Part shown: positions 37,099-44,834 of the stretch, one piece after another
Layout of the letters: every line of letters starts with the position of its first letter
How positions within the stretch are numbered: position 1 is the stretch's first letter
From: JANQNX01 sp965601665
GTDB lineage: Bacteria > Pseudomonadota > Gammaproteobacteria > Eutrophobiales > Eutrophobiaceae
NCBI GenBank assembly: GCA_965601665.1
Contig: OZ271833.1
Coordinates: 2,170,001 to 2,234,000 of the forward strand
Reading direction: 5' to 3'
Length of the DNA stretch: 64,000 nucleotides
Notes under the pieces: generated by a model
What the model was told of the DNA's origin: nothing
What the model saw: only the letters and a program-made list of their open reading frames with translations
Database searches by the model: none
Program-made: the position numbers and the translations under genes

Positions 37099-37122
37099 CA
37101 ATTGTGCATCCATGCACAATTG
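37099..37122. repeat. Palindrome
   Basis: CAATTGTGCAT and its exact complement ATGCACAATTG are separated by two bases. It could be a protein-binding site, a REP-like element or a hairpin. No function can be assigned. Confidence 0.55.
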
Positions 37123-37254
37123 CCCCTGTTCCAGATGACTCCTTAGCATGACATAACGGGGGATAATGATAGGATCGGCAAAGTGAGCCTGCTGGATATT
37201 GAGTAAAAGGTGGGCTACAGTTAATAAACATTTGATTATAAGGAGATTATCAAT

Positions 37255-37305
37255 ATGTCCCGCCAAACCACCTATATAACATTATGCGAAACTCGGTCTC
37301 CCTAA
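37255..37305 (+). pseudogene. Remnant start of a gene, possibly an IS200-like transposase
   Basis: AAGGAG nine bases before an ATG opens a frame of only 16 residues (MSRQTTYITLCETRSP). The beginning MSR...I.L..T is reminiscent of the first residues of REP-associated IS200-type transposases. The stop codon lies before the cassette junction, so the cassette did not cause the truncation. Low certainty; it may also be a chance frame. Confidence 0.25.
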
Positions 37306-37312
37306 TATATTG

Positions 37313-37597
37313 TTAAATGGCTCAATAAAGATATGACGAAAATACGGAAATCAACGCTCGGAATATTTTTGACAGCGATACTTCTATACCTACTCTCACC
37401 CGCGTTAGGCTTAGCTGTAGGTTTCCTGGGCGTAATCTTAGAAGTTTTTGCCTGGATTTCATGGATCAAAGAGTACAACGAAGAGAACAAGGAAAATTAA
37501 TGGCAGCTTCTTGCTATAAAAATCTAGAAATAGCCAACCATTTAACAAGTTGCGCAATTGGGACAAAGTACTGCGCACTTCGCCCATTAGCAAGGCG
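37313..37597 (+). mobile_element. Integron gene cassette 1
   Basis: The 285-base unit runs from TT of GTTAAAT (37312-37318) to G of GTTATAT (37597). It contains one gene close to its 5' end and an attC site at its 3' end. If closed into a circle at G/TT, the R' box reads GTTAAATGG, perfectly complementary over nine bases to the R'' box CCATTTAAC at 37538-37546. That self-match is what a genuine excisable cassette should show. No integrase gene is in the window. Confidence 0.85.
37333..37500 (+). CDS. Small cassette-encoded membrane protein
   Basis: 55 residues. A short basic N-terminus (MTKIRKST) leads into a long hydrophobic region (about residues 9-43), enough for one long or two short membrane helices. 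The C-terminus is charged (KEYNEENKEN). It begins 20 bases after the cassette's 5' boundary, the usual place for a cassette gene, and fills most of the cassette. No family recognised. The ribosome-binding site is weak. Confidence 0.65.
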   Translation: MTKIRKSTLGIFLTAILLYLLSPALGLAVGFLGVILEVFAWISWIKEYNEENKEN

Positions 37598-37603
37598 TTA
37601 TAT
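37538..37603 (+). other. attC recombination site 1
   Basis: R'' ATTTAAC (37540-37546, fits RYYYAAC); L'' GCGCAATTGGG; a variable stem with AAGT/ACTT; L' CCCATTAGC; R' GTTATAT (37597-37603). The arms fold into the imperfect hairpin typical of integron attC sites, with mismatched bases between L'' and L'. The crossover is between G37597 and T37598. Confidence 0.82.
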
Positions 37604-37952
37604 GCATTAAATAAAATGGATGTGCTAAGTGAAAAAGACCGAAAACATAGGAAAGAGCTATTCGAGAAAGTGAATAAGCTCAGAAAGGAATATGGAGAAG
37701 CTCCAATACCTTATGTAGAAGATCCTGAATTAATATATTGTTCTTTTTGTGGAAAAGTACCATCCGAAATTGAATCAATGATACAGGGAATCGGGGTATT
37801 CATTTGTAATGAATGTATTGTTATGTCTAAAGAGTTGATTGATGAGGTATCAAACAATGCAGAATAATGCATATAACAAGTCACTCCACAGCGACTTGAA
37901 GACACAACTGCAGGAAAGCGAAGGAGCAGTGAACTCGCTATCAGGCGCGAAG
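37598..37952 (+). mobile_element. Integron gene cassette 2
   Basis: 355 bases between G/TT junctions at 37597/37598 and 37952/37953. Its first bases, TTATATGC preceded by G on circularisation, are an exact nine-base complement of R'' GCATATAAC at 37869-37877. It carries one gene and an attC at the 3' end. Removing both cassettes joins ...ATATATTG to TTAAGTTAG, one GTT-type target, consistent with insertion at a single site. Confidence 0.85.
37616..37867 (+). CDS. Small protein with ClpX-type C4 zinc finger
   Basis: 83 residues. A charged helical N-terminus (about 1-33, KDRKHRKELFEKVNKLRKE) precedes CSFCGK...FICNEC, two CxxC pairs with the IESMIQGIGVFIC spacing of the ClpX N-terminal zinc-binding domain. 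The AAA+ part of ClpX is absent. In ClpX this domain dimerises and binds adaptors and substrates, so a free copy might interact with ClpX partners; this is inference. The ATG is the only in-frame start inside the cassette, 18 bases from its 5' boundary; the frame open upstream belongs to the previous attC. Confidence 0.85.
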   Translation: MDVLSEKDRKHRKELFEKVNKLRKEYGEAPIPYVEDPELIYCSFCGKVPSEIESMIQGIGVFICNECIVMSKELIDEVSNNAE

Positions 37953-37958
37953 TTAAGT
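37869..37958 (+). other. attC recombination site 2
   Basis: R'' GCATATAAC (37869-37877), L'' with ACAGCGACTT, a variable part with ACTGC/GCAGT arms, L' AACTCGCTAT, then R' GTTAAGT (37952-37958, fits GTTRRRY). L'' and L' pair at seven of eight central bases. It ends about ten bases before the xthA stop codon. Confidence 0.75.
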
Positions 37959-37968
37959 TAGAAAAGAA

Positions 37969-38742
37969 TTATAAAGTTAGATCATAATCCGTAATCAACG
38001 GCGCATGGTCCGAAAAGCGTTCTTCCTTGTAAATATCAACTGACTTGATCCTGTCTTTTAAACCGGGCGTCACTACCTGGTAATCAATCCGCCAGCCCAC
38101 GTTCTTTGCCCACGCCTGGCCACGGTTAGACCACCATGTGTATTGGTCTGGCTCCTGGTTAATGACCCTGAATGAATCCACCATACCCACCTCGTCGAAT
38201 ACCTTATCCATCCAGGCACGTTCTTCCGGCAGGAAACCGGAGTTCTTTTGGTTGGAGCGCCAGTTCTTTAGATCGATTTGCTTATGGGCAATGTTCCAGT
38301 CGCCACAGATAATATATTCACGCCGGCGCCGGCGCATCTTTTTCATCAACGGCAGGAAGAAATCGAGGAAGTCATACTTGATTTGCTGACGCTCATCACC
38401 GGAAGTTCCTGATGGCAGATACAAAGACACGATACTGAGCTTGCCGAAATCCGCTTGCAGGTAACGCCCTTCCTGATCGGCAACAGGGAAGCCAAGCAAG
38501 TCAGTCACCTTGTCCGGCTTGTTTCGGCTATAAATGGCCGTACCGCTGTAACCCTTTTTCTCGGCATCGTTAAAGAAAGCATGATAGCCATCAGGCTGCA
38601 GAATTTCCTCGCCAAGCTGGCTGGTCTGGGCCTTGGTTTCCTGTACGCAAACCACATCGGCGTTAGACTTTTGCAACCAGTTAAAAAAACCTTTCCTGTG
38701 TGCGGCCCGTATGCCGTTCAGGTTAACGCTAACGACTCTCAA
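37969..38742 (-). CDS. xthA: Exodeoxyribonuclease III XthA
   Basis: 257 residues, endonuclease/exonuclease/phosphatase fold. Blocks seen: VCVQETKAQ (metal-binding Glu), GYSGTAIYSR, IICGDWNIAHKQIDLKNW and FSDHAPLITDYD with the catalytic His. It repairs abasic sites and trims 3' blocked ends; the Pseudomonas homologue near pyrE is the related Crc. The start is a TTG preceded by GGGGG at five bases. Its 3' end borders the integron cassettes. Confidence 0.93.
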   Translation of the reverse strand: MRVVSVNLNGIRAAHRKGFFNWLQKSNADVVCVQETKAQTSQLGEEILQPDGYHAFFNDAEKKGYSGTAIYSRNKPDKVTDLLGFPVADQEGRYLQADFGKLSIVSLYLPSGTSGDERQQIKYDFLDFFLPLMKKMRRRRREYIICGDWNIAHKQIDLKNWRSNQKNSGFLPEERAWMDKVFDEVGMVDSFRVINQEPDQYTWWSNRGQAWAKNVGWRIDYQVVTPGLKDRIKSVDIYKEERFSDHAPLITDYDLTL

Positions 38743-38782
38743 GATTTCCCCCTGTATTATTCAACGGTATGATAAGCGCATA

Positions 38783-38819
38783 AGTTTGGCACTAAGCAAA
38801 TGAAGCAGCATGCCAAACT
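38783..38819 (+). promoter_or_regulatory. Inverted repeat upstream of pyrE
   Basis: AGTTTGGCA (38783-38791) and TGCCAAACT (38811-38819) are perfect complements, separated by 19 bases, in the 127-base gap between divergent xthA and pyrE. It could be an operator or an RNA hairpin; no following T tract is seen. Confidence 0.4.
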
Positions 38820-38869
38820 GACATAAAAATGAAAAGCGGCTTATGACAGTTTGATAAAACAGGGGCATC

Positions 38870-39520
38870 ATGGAACAGTATCAAAAAGAATTTATTGAAT
38901 TCGCAATTAATAAACAGGTGTTACGGTTTGGCGAATTCACACTAAAGTCGGGGCGTGTGAGTCCTTATTTTTTTAATAGCGGACTATTCAATGACGGCGA
39001 TAGCCTGGCCAGGCTCGGCGAGTTTTATGCCGCTGCAGTAGCCAACGCGGGTATAGAGTTCGACATGATATATGGCCCTGCCTACAAGGGAATCCCGCTC
39101 GCATCGACCATGGCTATTGCCTTCTCGGAGCAACACAGCAAGAACTACCCTTTTGTGTTTAACCGTAAGGAAGTAAAAGATCATGGGGAAGGAGGGATTA
39201 CCTTCGGTGCCGACATTAATGGCCGGGTATTAATCATCGATGACGTGATCTCCGCGGGCACGTCAGTACGCGAATCCGTCGAAATTATTGGTAACCATGG
39301 TGGCACGACTGTCGGTGCCGTGGTTGCCGTGGATCGACAGGAACGCGGCCAGGGTGCGACCTCGGCCATACAGGAAGTGGAACAACAGCACGGGATCAAA
39401 GTCATAAGTATTATTAGCCTGGAACACATTATTAGTTATTTGCATGCCGATGGCGAAATGCAGGCGCACCTTGAGGCGATCAATGCCTACAAGGCTGAAT
39501 ATGGCGTATCGGCAGCATGA
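38870..39520 (+). CDS. pyrE: Orotate phosphoribosyltransferase PyrE
   Basis: 216 residues. Converts orotate and PRPP to OMP. The PRPP loop is VLIIDDVISAGTSVRES (about 122-138), and FTLKSGRVSPYFFNSGLF and GPAYKGIPLAS are diagnostic. AGGGG precedes the ATG. The neighbourhood with xthA (crc position), slmA and argB is conserved in Gammaproteobacteria. Confidence 0.97.
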   Translation: MEQYQKEFIEFAINKQVLRFGEFTLKSGRVSPYFFNSGLFNDGDSLARLGEFYAAAVANAGIEFDMIYGPAYKGIPLASTMAIAFSEQHSKNYPFVFNRKEVKDHGEGGITFGADINGRVLIIDDVISAGTSVRESVEIIGNHGGTTVGAVVAVDRQERGQGATSAIQEVEQQHGIKVISIISLEHIISYLHADGEMQAHLEAINAYKAEYGVSAA

Positions 39521-39579
39521 TTAACCACCGTGAAATGTCTATAATTCTCTAAACAAGTCGTTTCTTGTCAGGAGGCAAC

Positions 39580-40203
39580 ATGAACAAGCAGTTTATCAAT
39601 AGCATCATCGTGGTCACGGCGGTTTCCAGCCTGATGCTAATCACGCCCGCACAGGCTCGAATGAAATGCTGGAAAAACCATGAGGGAATAACCGAATGCG
39701 GTGACAAGGTACCCCCGGAGTTTGCCCAGGGTGGGCACAAGGAAATTGGTGAGAGCGGTATCGTACGTGAAGAAGTTGAGAGAGCTAAAACCCCTGAGGA
39801 AGTGGCCGAAGAAGCACGACTGGCAAAACTGGAAGAGGAAAAACTAAAGCAGGAAGAAGAAAAGCGACTCAAGGACAGAATCCTGCTGGAAACATTTTCC
39901 TCTGTTGAAGACCTGGAGAATGCTAGAGATGATCGTATTCAATCACTTGAAGCGTCTATCGGTGTGACCGAAGCGCGACGTGATAAAATCCAGCTCGACC
40001 TGGATAAACGTATTGCCCGCGCCGCTGATCGTGAACGCCGCGGCCAGGAGCCTAATAAGGAACTACTTGATGATATCGATTCATTGAAGCGGCAAATTAG
40101 CGATATTGATAAATTTATTGCCGAGAAACGCGCAGAGCAGGAACAGATCCACATCAACCATGCCGCAGACGTGGAACGCTACAAAAAGCTGAAAAACCAG
40201 TAG
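39580..40203 (+). CDS. Secreted DUF4124-like coiled-coil protein
   Basis: 207 residues. A signal peptide ends at TPAQA (about residue 26). The short mature N-terminal segment MKCWKNHEGITECGDKVPPE resembles DUF4124. The remaining 150 residues are highly charged and form long coiled coils (EEARLAKLEEEKLKQEEEKR). The ATG follows GGAGG; a TTG five codons earlier is less likely. A TATAAT lies at 39540-39545. Probably periplasmic; function unknown. It converges on slmA. Confidence 0.75.
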   Translation: MNKQFINSIIVVTAVSSLMLITPAQARMKCWKNHEGITECGDKVPPEFAQGGHKEIGESGIVREEVERAKTPEEVAEEARLAKLEEEKLKQEEEKRLKDRILLETFSSVEDLENARDDRIQSLEASIGVTEARRDKIQLDLDKRIARAADRERRGQEPNKELLDDIDSLKRQISDIDKFIAEKRAEQEQIHINHAADVERYKKLKNQ

Positions 40204-40208
40204 TAACG

Positions 40209-40799
40209 CTAGCGAAATAATCCGGACTGCATGACGACCCACTGTTCATTCCAATGTTCAGTGGGTTTTTTATTGAATGAACTACGCGCAAACTGGGACA
40301 TCTTGCCTTCTACGTAAGTCACCATCATATTTGATGCGGCTTCAATATTACTAATCGGTCGTGGCCCGTCGCCCAGGTTGGCCTCACGCATGATCTGCCG
40401 CAGCTGTGTTTCCAGCCTGTCGAAAAACTGAATAACACGTTTGTGCAGGCGCTCATTTTCACCAACCAACGCATCACCAATCAGTATGCGTGTAATACCG
40501 GGATTGCGCTCGGAAAACCCAAGCAATACCTGCATGATCTTTTCGCAACGAACAACGGGGCTGGCCTCGTTGCTGACAATCTTGTTGATGAGGCCAAATA
40601 CCGTTTCCTCAGAAAAATCAATCAGTGCCTCAAACATCTTCGCCTTGCTGGCAAAGTGTCGATATAACGCAGCCTCGGAAACGCCAACGGCCGCTGCCAG
40701 CCCGGCGGTCGTTATGCGTGAGCCCGGATGTGTTTCCAGTTCACTGGCCAGGACTTCAAGTATATGCTGGCGTCGGTTTTGTTTTCGTTCTGCATTCAT
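40209..40799 (-). CDS. slmA: Nucleoid occlusion factor SlmA (TetR family)
   Basis: 196 residues. TetR-type helix-turn-helix at about residues 25-60 (TTAGLAAAVGVSEAALYRHF), then the SlmA segment GFSERNPGITRILIGDAL. SlmA binds DNA sites on the chromosome and blocks FtsZ ring assembly over the nucleoid. I chose the ATG giving MNAERKQNRRQ, which places the start four bases after argB; an upstream ATG inside argB would add 13 residues without family support. Confidence 0.92.
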   Translation of the reverse strand: MNAERKQNRRQHILEVLASELETHPGSRITTAGLAAAVGVSEAALYRHFASKAKMFEALIDFSEETVFGLINKIVSNEASPVVRCEKIMQVLLGFSERNPGITRILIGDALVGENERLHKRVIQFFDRLETQLRQIMREANLGDGPRPISNIEAASNMMVTYVEGKMSQFARSSFNKKPTEHWNEQWVVMQSGLFR

Positions 40800-40803
40800 C
40801 GCT

Positions 40804-41724
40804 TCAACCCTGGTTACGTGTAGTAGCTGTTCTGCCATGGATCAGTGTGCCAACACCAATGTCGGTAAATATTTCCAGTAACACGGCATGACTGACGCGG
40901 CCATCAATAATATGTGCCGACTGCACCCCGGCATACACGGCATCCAGCGCCGACCGTATCTTGGGCAACATACCGCCATGTATAACACCGTTATCGATTA
41001 ACTCGTCTACTTCCGTAGCCGACAGGCCGGTCAGCACGTTGCCATCGGCATCCAGCAGGCCGGCTGTATTGGTGAGCATGATCAATTTCTCGGCCGCTAG
41101 CACTTCGGCTATCTTGCCGGCCACGAGATCAGCATTGATGTTATAGGATTGACCACTATCATCCACGCCAACCGGCGCAATCACCGGGATAAAGTCGCCC
41201 TGAACAAGCAGGTTTACTACGGCGGTATCGATACTGTCGACCTCACCCACGTGACCGATATCAATGATCTCGTCTGCCTTCATGTCCGGGCTGTTACGTT
41301 TCACCACCAGCTTACGCGCCCGGATTAGTTCACCATCCTTGCCGCTCAGACCAACGGCATTACCACCGTGTTGATTAATCAGGTTGACGATCTCCTTGTT
41401 GACCAACCCTCCCAACACCATTTCTACCACGTCCATGGTCTCGGTATCAGTCACGCGCATACCATCAACGAATTCGCTTTTCTTGCCAATCTTGTCCAGC
41501 AGCTTTTTTATCTGTGGACCACCGCCGTGTACAAGTACCGGGTTCATACCAACCAGTTTCATCAAGACGATGTCGCGGGCAAAACTGGATTTCAACTCCT
41601 CGTCTTCCATGGCGTTACCGCCATACTTGATCACCATGGTTTTACCCTGGAAACGCTTGATATACGGCAGCGCCTCGATCAAGACCTCGGCGATATACGA
41701 CGATGTATGTTTATTGTCTGACAT
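40804..41724 (-). CDS. argB: Acetylglutamate kinase ArgB
   Basis: 306 residues, amino-acid kinase fold; second step of arginine synthesis. KTMVIKYGGNAM (Lys and Gly loop), VLVHGGGPQI, VDGMRVTD and the C-terminal MLPKIRSALDAV are typical. The N-terminal helix (SYIAEVLIEALPYIKRF) marks the hexameric, arginine-inhibited type. The start lies 25 bases after the algC stop in the same direction. Confidence 0.96.
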   Translation of the reverse strand: MSDNKHTSSYIAEVLIEALPYIKRFQGKTMVIKYGGNAMEDEELKSSFARDIVLMKLVGMNPVLVHGGGPQIKKLLDKIGKKSEFVDGMRVTDTETMDVVEMVLGGLVNKEIVNLINQHGGNAVGLSGKDGELIRARKLVVKRNSPDMKADEIIDIGHVGEVDSIDTAVVNLLVQGDFIPVIAPVGVDDSGQSYNINADLVAGKIAEVLAAEKLIMLTNTAGLLDADGNVLTGLSATEVDELIDNGVIHGGMLPKIRSALDAVYAGVQSAHIIDGRVSHAVLLEIFTDIGVGTLIHGRTATTRNQG

Positions 41725-41749
41725 TGTGTTTGTTAATGTTTAAGTCCAG

Positions 41750-44359
41750 CTAGAATGGCAGCTGGGCATCGGCCTTGACCGAAGTAATCGCTGTCCTGAA
41801 GACCCCCTGGATGCGCTCCAGTGCCGTCTGATCCTCGCCTTCAAATCGCATCACAATATTAGGCGAGGTATTTGAAGGCCTGGCCAGTCCCCAGCCATCT
41901 TCGTATTCAATGCGAACACCATCGATATCGCTGACATCGCCTCCCGCTGAATCGTTGAGCGATTGCACCAGTGCTGACATAAAACTTCCGTGTTCTGCCT
42001 CCGCCATAGGCAACCTTAACTCAGGCGTGGCAACCCCGTCGGGCAAATCCTGGAAACACTCGGTCGGGCTTTTACCGGCATTCATAAATATTTCAAGGAA
42101 TCGCGCTGCAGTATACAAGGCATCATCAAAGCCGTACCAACGCTCTTTGAAAAAGATATGGCCACTCATTTCTCCAGCCAGTGGCGCATCCACTTCTTTC
42201 ATCTTGCCCTTGATCAAGGAGTGGCCGGTTTTCCACATCAATGGCTGGCCACCGCTTTCTTCAATCACTGTTTTCAGGTAGCGGCTACATTTGACATCGT
42301 AAATGATCGACGCGCCCTGGTTGCGACTCAAGACATCACGAGCAAGTAACATCATTTGCCTGTCCGGCCAGATGATGTTGCCCTCTTTATCGACGATACC
42401 CAGACGGTCGCCGTCGCCATCAAAGGCAAAACCAACATCTGCATTCTCAGCCTTTACACGCTGTATCAGTTCCTGCATGTTTTCCGGCTGACTCGGATCG
42501 GGATGATGGTTTGGAAAACTGCCATCGATCTCGCAATACATTTCTATTACGTCATGGTTCAGCGCCCTGATTAACTGGGGAGCCAATACACCTGCGACAC
42601 CATTGCCACAATCGACAACGACTTTTAACGAATTCCCCAACGCAATGGGCATGTCTTCAGTGATACGCTGAATATAGTCGGCATGGACTTCCTGCTGTGT
42701 GAGTTCGCCGTTGCCCGTAGCAAACTCACCTTGTTCGATACGCTTTCTGATCTCCTGGATATCGTCACCGCTGAGGGTGCTGCCACCAAGCATCATCTTC
42801 AAACCGTTGTACTCAGCCGGATTATGGCTGCCAGTTAGCATGACGCCGCTGCCGGTCTCCAGCTGAAACGTCGAGAAGTACAGTACTGGCGTTGGCACCA
42901 TGCCAACATCAATGACATTCACTCCTGTGCTGAGCAAACCCTCTATCAGGGCCTTGATCAGCTTGGGGCCAGACTCGCGCCCATCACGACCAACGGTCAG
43001 CCTGGTTTGGCCGCGCTCTTTTGCCATACTGCCCAGCGCCCTGGCAATCGCACTGACAGCCTCAACGGTTAATGTTTCTCCAACAACACCACGAATGTCG
43101 TAGGTTCGAAAAATGACCGGATCGATGCCGGTTGACGACCCTGCCGCAGCTGCCTGGGCTGTAGGTGCGGACGCGGCCGCATCGGCAGCGGTTTCCGCAG
43201 TGGCAGCTTCAGCGGTTGCCGGTGCAGCCTGCTTTTTGGTTTTGGCAGCAGGTTTGTTTGTTTTTGCTGCCAGTTTCTTTCGCGCCTGGTTCGGCATCGT
43301 GGTGATATCGTCGCCTTCCAGCCCCTGTGAGATTGGCCTGGATTCGGTCGTTTTCTTTTTGACCCTGGGTAAATGCGGGATCACATCAGACACACCTTCA
43401 TGCGCGCCCTCAGCGATGGCGCGCACAGCACCCTCAAACTGCACGCTTTCGGCAGTGTTTTTATCCGCTTTGCTATTACCACTCTTACCGGGCTTTTCAG
43501 CCGTCGCACCCTGTTTCCTTTTAACAAAGAAAAATGCAACCAGTAACAGGATGACAACCGCCGCCGCGATCGGCATCAAGGGTAAATCAATTTCGGTATC
43601 TGATGCCGCCGCCGTGGAAGTGGCGGACCAGTAATTCAGTACCCAGTCCGTGTCGTTGATGCTAACGGTGGTTGGTTCGCCATTTTTGTAGCCCTTGTTT
43701 CCAAGGGTTAACAGTCTCGAGGTTTTGCCGCCCTGTTGTGTAATTTCGACATAACCATTTTGCACGGCAACACCGTTAACCAGTTCCTGTAATAGATCGA
43801 CTGAAAGGCTGGCATGTATCAATCCAACCAGTTCGAGTGAATTCGTTACCACGCGCTCTATATAAACAATGTGTTCTTTCTTCGTGCCTAATAACAGCAC
43901 CTCGGCATTTACCTGGCTGGTTTTTTCTGCACTACGTAGCAAATCCATCGAGGCATAACCAAACGGTGGCACGCTTTCCGTGTCGAGTTGATACCTGCCC
44001 GGAACCAGATAACGAAGCTTCAACAGGTATGGACTTGTGGACGCCTGCTGGTCAGCCTCCTCCTGTAACAAGCCGGCATCGCCCTGTTCAAACAGGCTCA
44101 CTGTTGCCTCGGCTTTCGCCAGCGCTTTCAGCGGCTGGGTCAACTCGGCAAAGCGCTTTGAAACCGTGCTCGCCAGCTCTCTTGTACGTTTCTCCCTGTC
44201 TGCTTCTGCCTGTTGCGCGGCGCTCGCGCTCATGTTGCTGTACACTTTCCAACCCATGCCGCCCGCGATTGATACGACAATAAAAATGACACCGCCAACA
44301 ATTACATTGCGAAGGGTTCGACGCTTAATACGACGCTTGGCTACCGGTCCCTCAACCAT
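41750..44359 (-). CDS. algC: Phosphomannomutase/phosphoglucomutase AlgC with N-terminal membrane extension
   Basis: 869 residues, about twice a normal AlgC. The C-terminal part (from about 415) is the enzyme: catalytic phosphoserine loop TGSHNPAEYNG, magnesium loop DGDGDR, and sugar-binding EMSGH. The N-terminal half has a membrane helix (about 17-40), a periplasmic region to about 265, a second helix (about 268-290) and an Ala/Lys-rich linker (about 345-410). The long form is also known in Pseudomonas. It makes mannose-1-P and glucose-1-P for LPS and exopolysaccharide. It overlaps dut by eight bases. Confidence 0.93.
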   Translation of the reverse strand: MVEGPVAKRRIKRRTLRNVIVGGVIFIVVSIAGGMGWKVYSNMSASAAQQAEADREKRTRELASTVSKRFAELTQPLKALAKAEATVSLFEQGDAGLLQEEADQQASTSPYLLKLRYLVPGRYQLDTESVPPFGYASMDLLRSAEKTSQVNAEVLLLGTKKEHIVYIERVVTNSLELVGLIHASLSVDLLQELVNGVAVQNGYVEITQQGGKTSRLLTLGNKGYKNGEPTTVSINDTDWVLNYWSATSTAAASDTEIDLPLMPIAAAVVILLLVAFFFVKRKQGATAEKPGKSGNSKADKNTAESVQFEGAVRAIAEGAHEGVSDVIPHLPRVKKKTTESRPISQGLEGDDITTMPNQARKKLAAKTNKPAAKTKKQAAPATAEAATAETAADAAASAPTAQAAAAGSSTGIDPVIFRTYDIRGVVGETLTVEAVSAIARALGSMAKERGQTRLTVGRDGRESGPKLIKALIEGLLSTGVNVIDVGMVPTPVLYFSTFQLETGSGVMLTGSHNPAEYNGLKMMLGGSTLSGDDIQEIRKRIEQGEFATGNGELTQQEVHADYIQRITEDMPIALGNSLKVVVDCGNGVAGVLAPQLIRALNHDVIEMYCEIDGSFPNHHPDPSQPENMQELIQRVKAENADVGFAFDGDGDRLGIVDKEGNIIWPDRQMMLLARDVLSRNQGASIIYDVKCSRYLKTVIEESGGQPLMWKTGHSLIKGKMKEVDAPLAGEMSGHIFFKERWYGFDDALYTAARFLEIFMNAGKSPTECFQDLPDGVATPELRLPMAEAEHGSFMSALVQSLNDSAGGDVSDIDGVRIEYEDGWGLARPSNTSPNIVMRFEGEDQTALERIQGVFRTAITSVKADAQLPF

Positions 44360-44834
44360 TCATACTCTCCTGCTTGTTACCGGATACACCGCTATGACCA
44401 AAACCACCAGCGCCCCGATCTGATTCAACAAATTCATCTACAAATTCAAATGCCGCCTGCACGACCGGCACGATGACCATTTGTGCAATTCGATCGCCCG
44501 GGTTGATGGTGAATTCCTGCTGCCCGCGATTCCAGCAGGAGACAAACACCTGTCCCTGGTAGTCAGAATCAATCAGACCGGTCAGATTGCCCAGCACGAT
44601 ACCGTGCTTGTGCCCCAGTCCCGATCGTGGCAATAGCACCGCAGCATAAGTCGGATCTTCCAGGTGAATGGCAAAACCGGACGGGATCAACTCGGTCTTG
44701 CCCGGTGCCAATTGCATGGAGGCATCCAGGCAGGCACAGATATCCAGGCCAGCAGAGCCATTGGTTGCGTAACTTGGTAACGGGAAACTCTTTCCCAGAC
44801 GATCGTCAATGAGTTTGATTTGAATTTTTTTCAT
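44352..44834 (-). CDS. dut: dUTP diphosphatase Dut
   Basis: 160 residues, trimeric dUTPase. Motifs in order: NGSAGLDICA, PRSGLGHKHGI, GNLTGLIDSDYQG, RIAQMV and the C-terminal GGFGHSG P-loop-like lid. Removes dUTP and supplies dUMP. The ATG giving MKKIQIKLID fits the family; a start five codons earlier is possible. It overlaps the end of coaBC and the start of algC. Confidence 0.96.
   Translation of the reverse strand: MKKIQIKLIDDRLGKSFPLPSYATNGSAGLDICACLDASMQLAPGKTELIPSGFAIHLEDPTYAAVLLPRSGLGHKHGIVLGNLTGLIDSDYQGQVFVSCWNRGQQEFTINPGDRIAQMVIVPVVQAAFEFVDEFVESDRGAGGFGHSGVSGNKQESMNG

Larger units (their letters stand above)
36916..37312. other. Non-coding accessory region between yggT and the integron cassettes
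   Basis: No convincing full-length gene in about 400 bases. It holds a strong hairpin CTTACTTTTCT / AGAAAAGTAAG (36977-36987 with 36992-37002, 4-base loop), a 24-base near-perfect palindrome at 37099-37122 and, at its right end, a very short reading frame with a strong ribosome-binding site (37255). The bases at 37312-37318 (GTTAAAT) form the left junction of the first integron cassette. Confidence 0.6.

Noticed and set aside
37024..37266. Minus-strand open frames of 60-80 codons left of the cassettes
   Set aside because: They run through the palindromes, lack ribosome-binding sites and resemble no protein family.
37272..37318. A third attC site at the left end of the cassette array (ATATAAC...GTTAAAT)
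   Set aside because: Only about 45 bases, with no convincing L''/L' pairing, and no upstream sequence matches its would-be R'' box. A simple secondary insertion site explains the left junction better.
43113..43634. A 173-codon, alanine-rich open frame opposite algC
   Set aside because: It is the antisense shadow of the Ala/Lys-rich linker of algC, with no start signal of its own.
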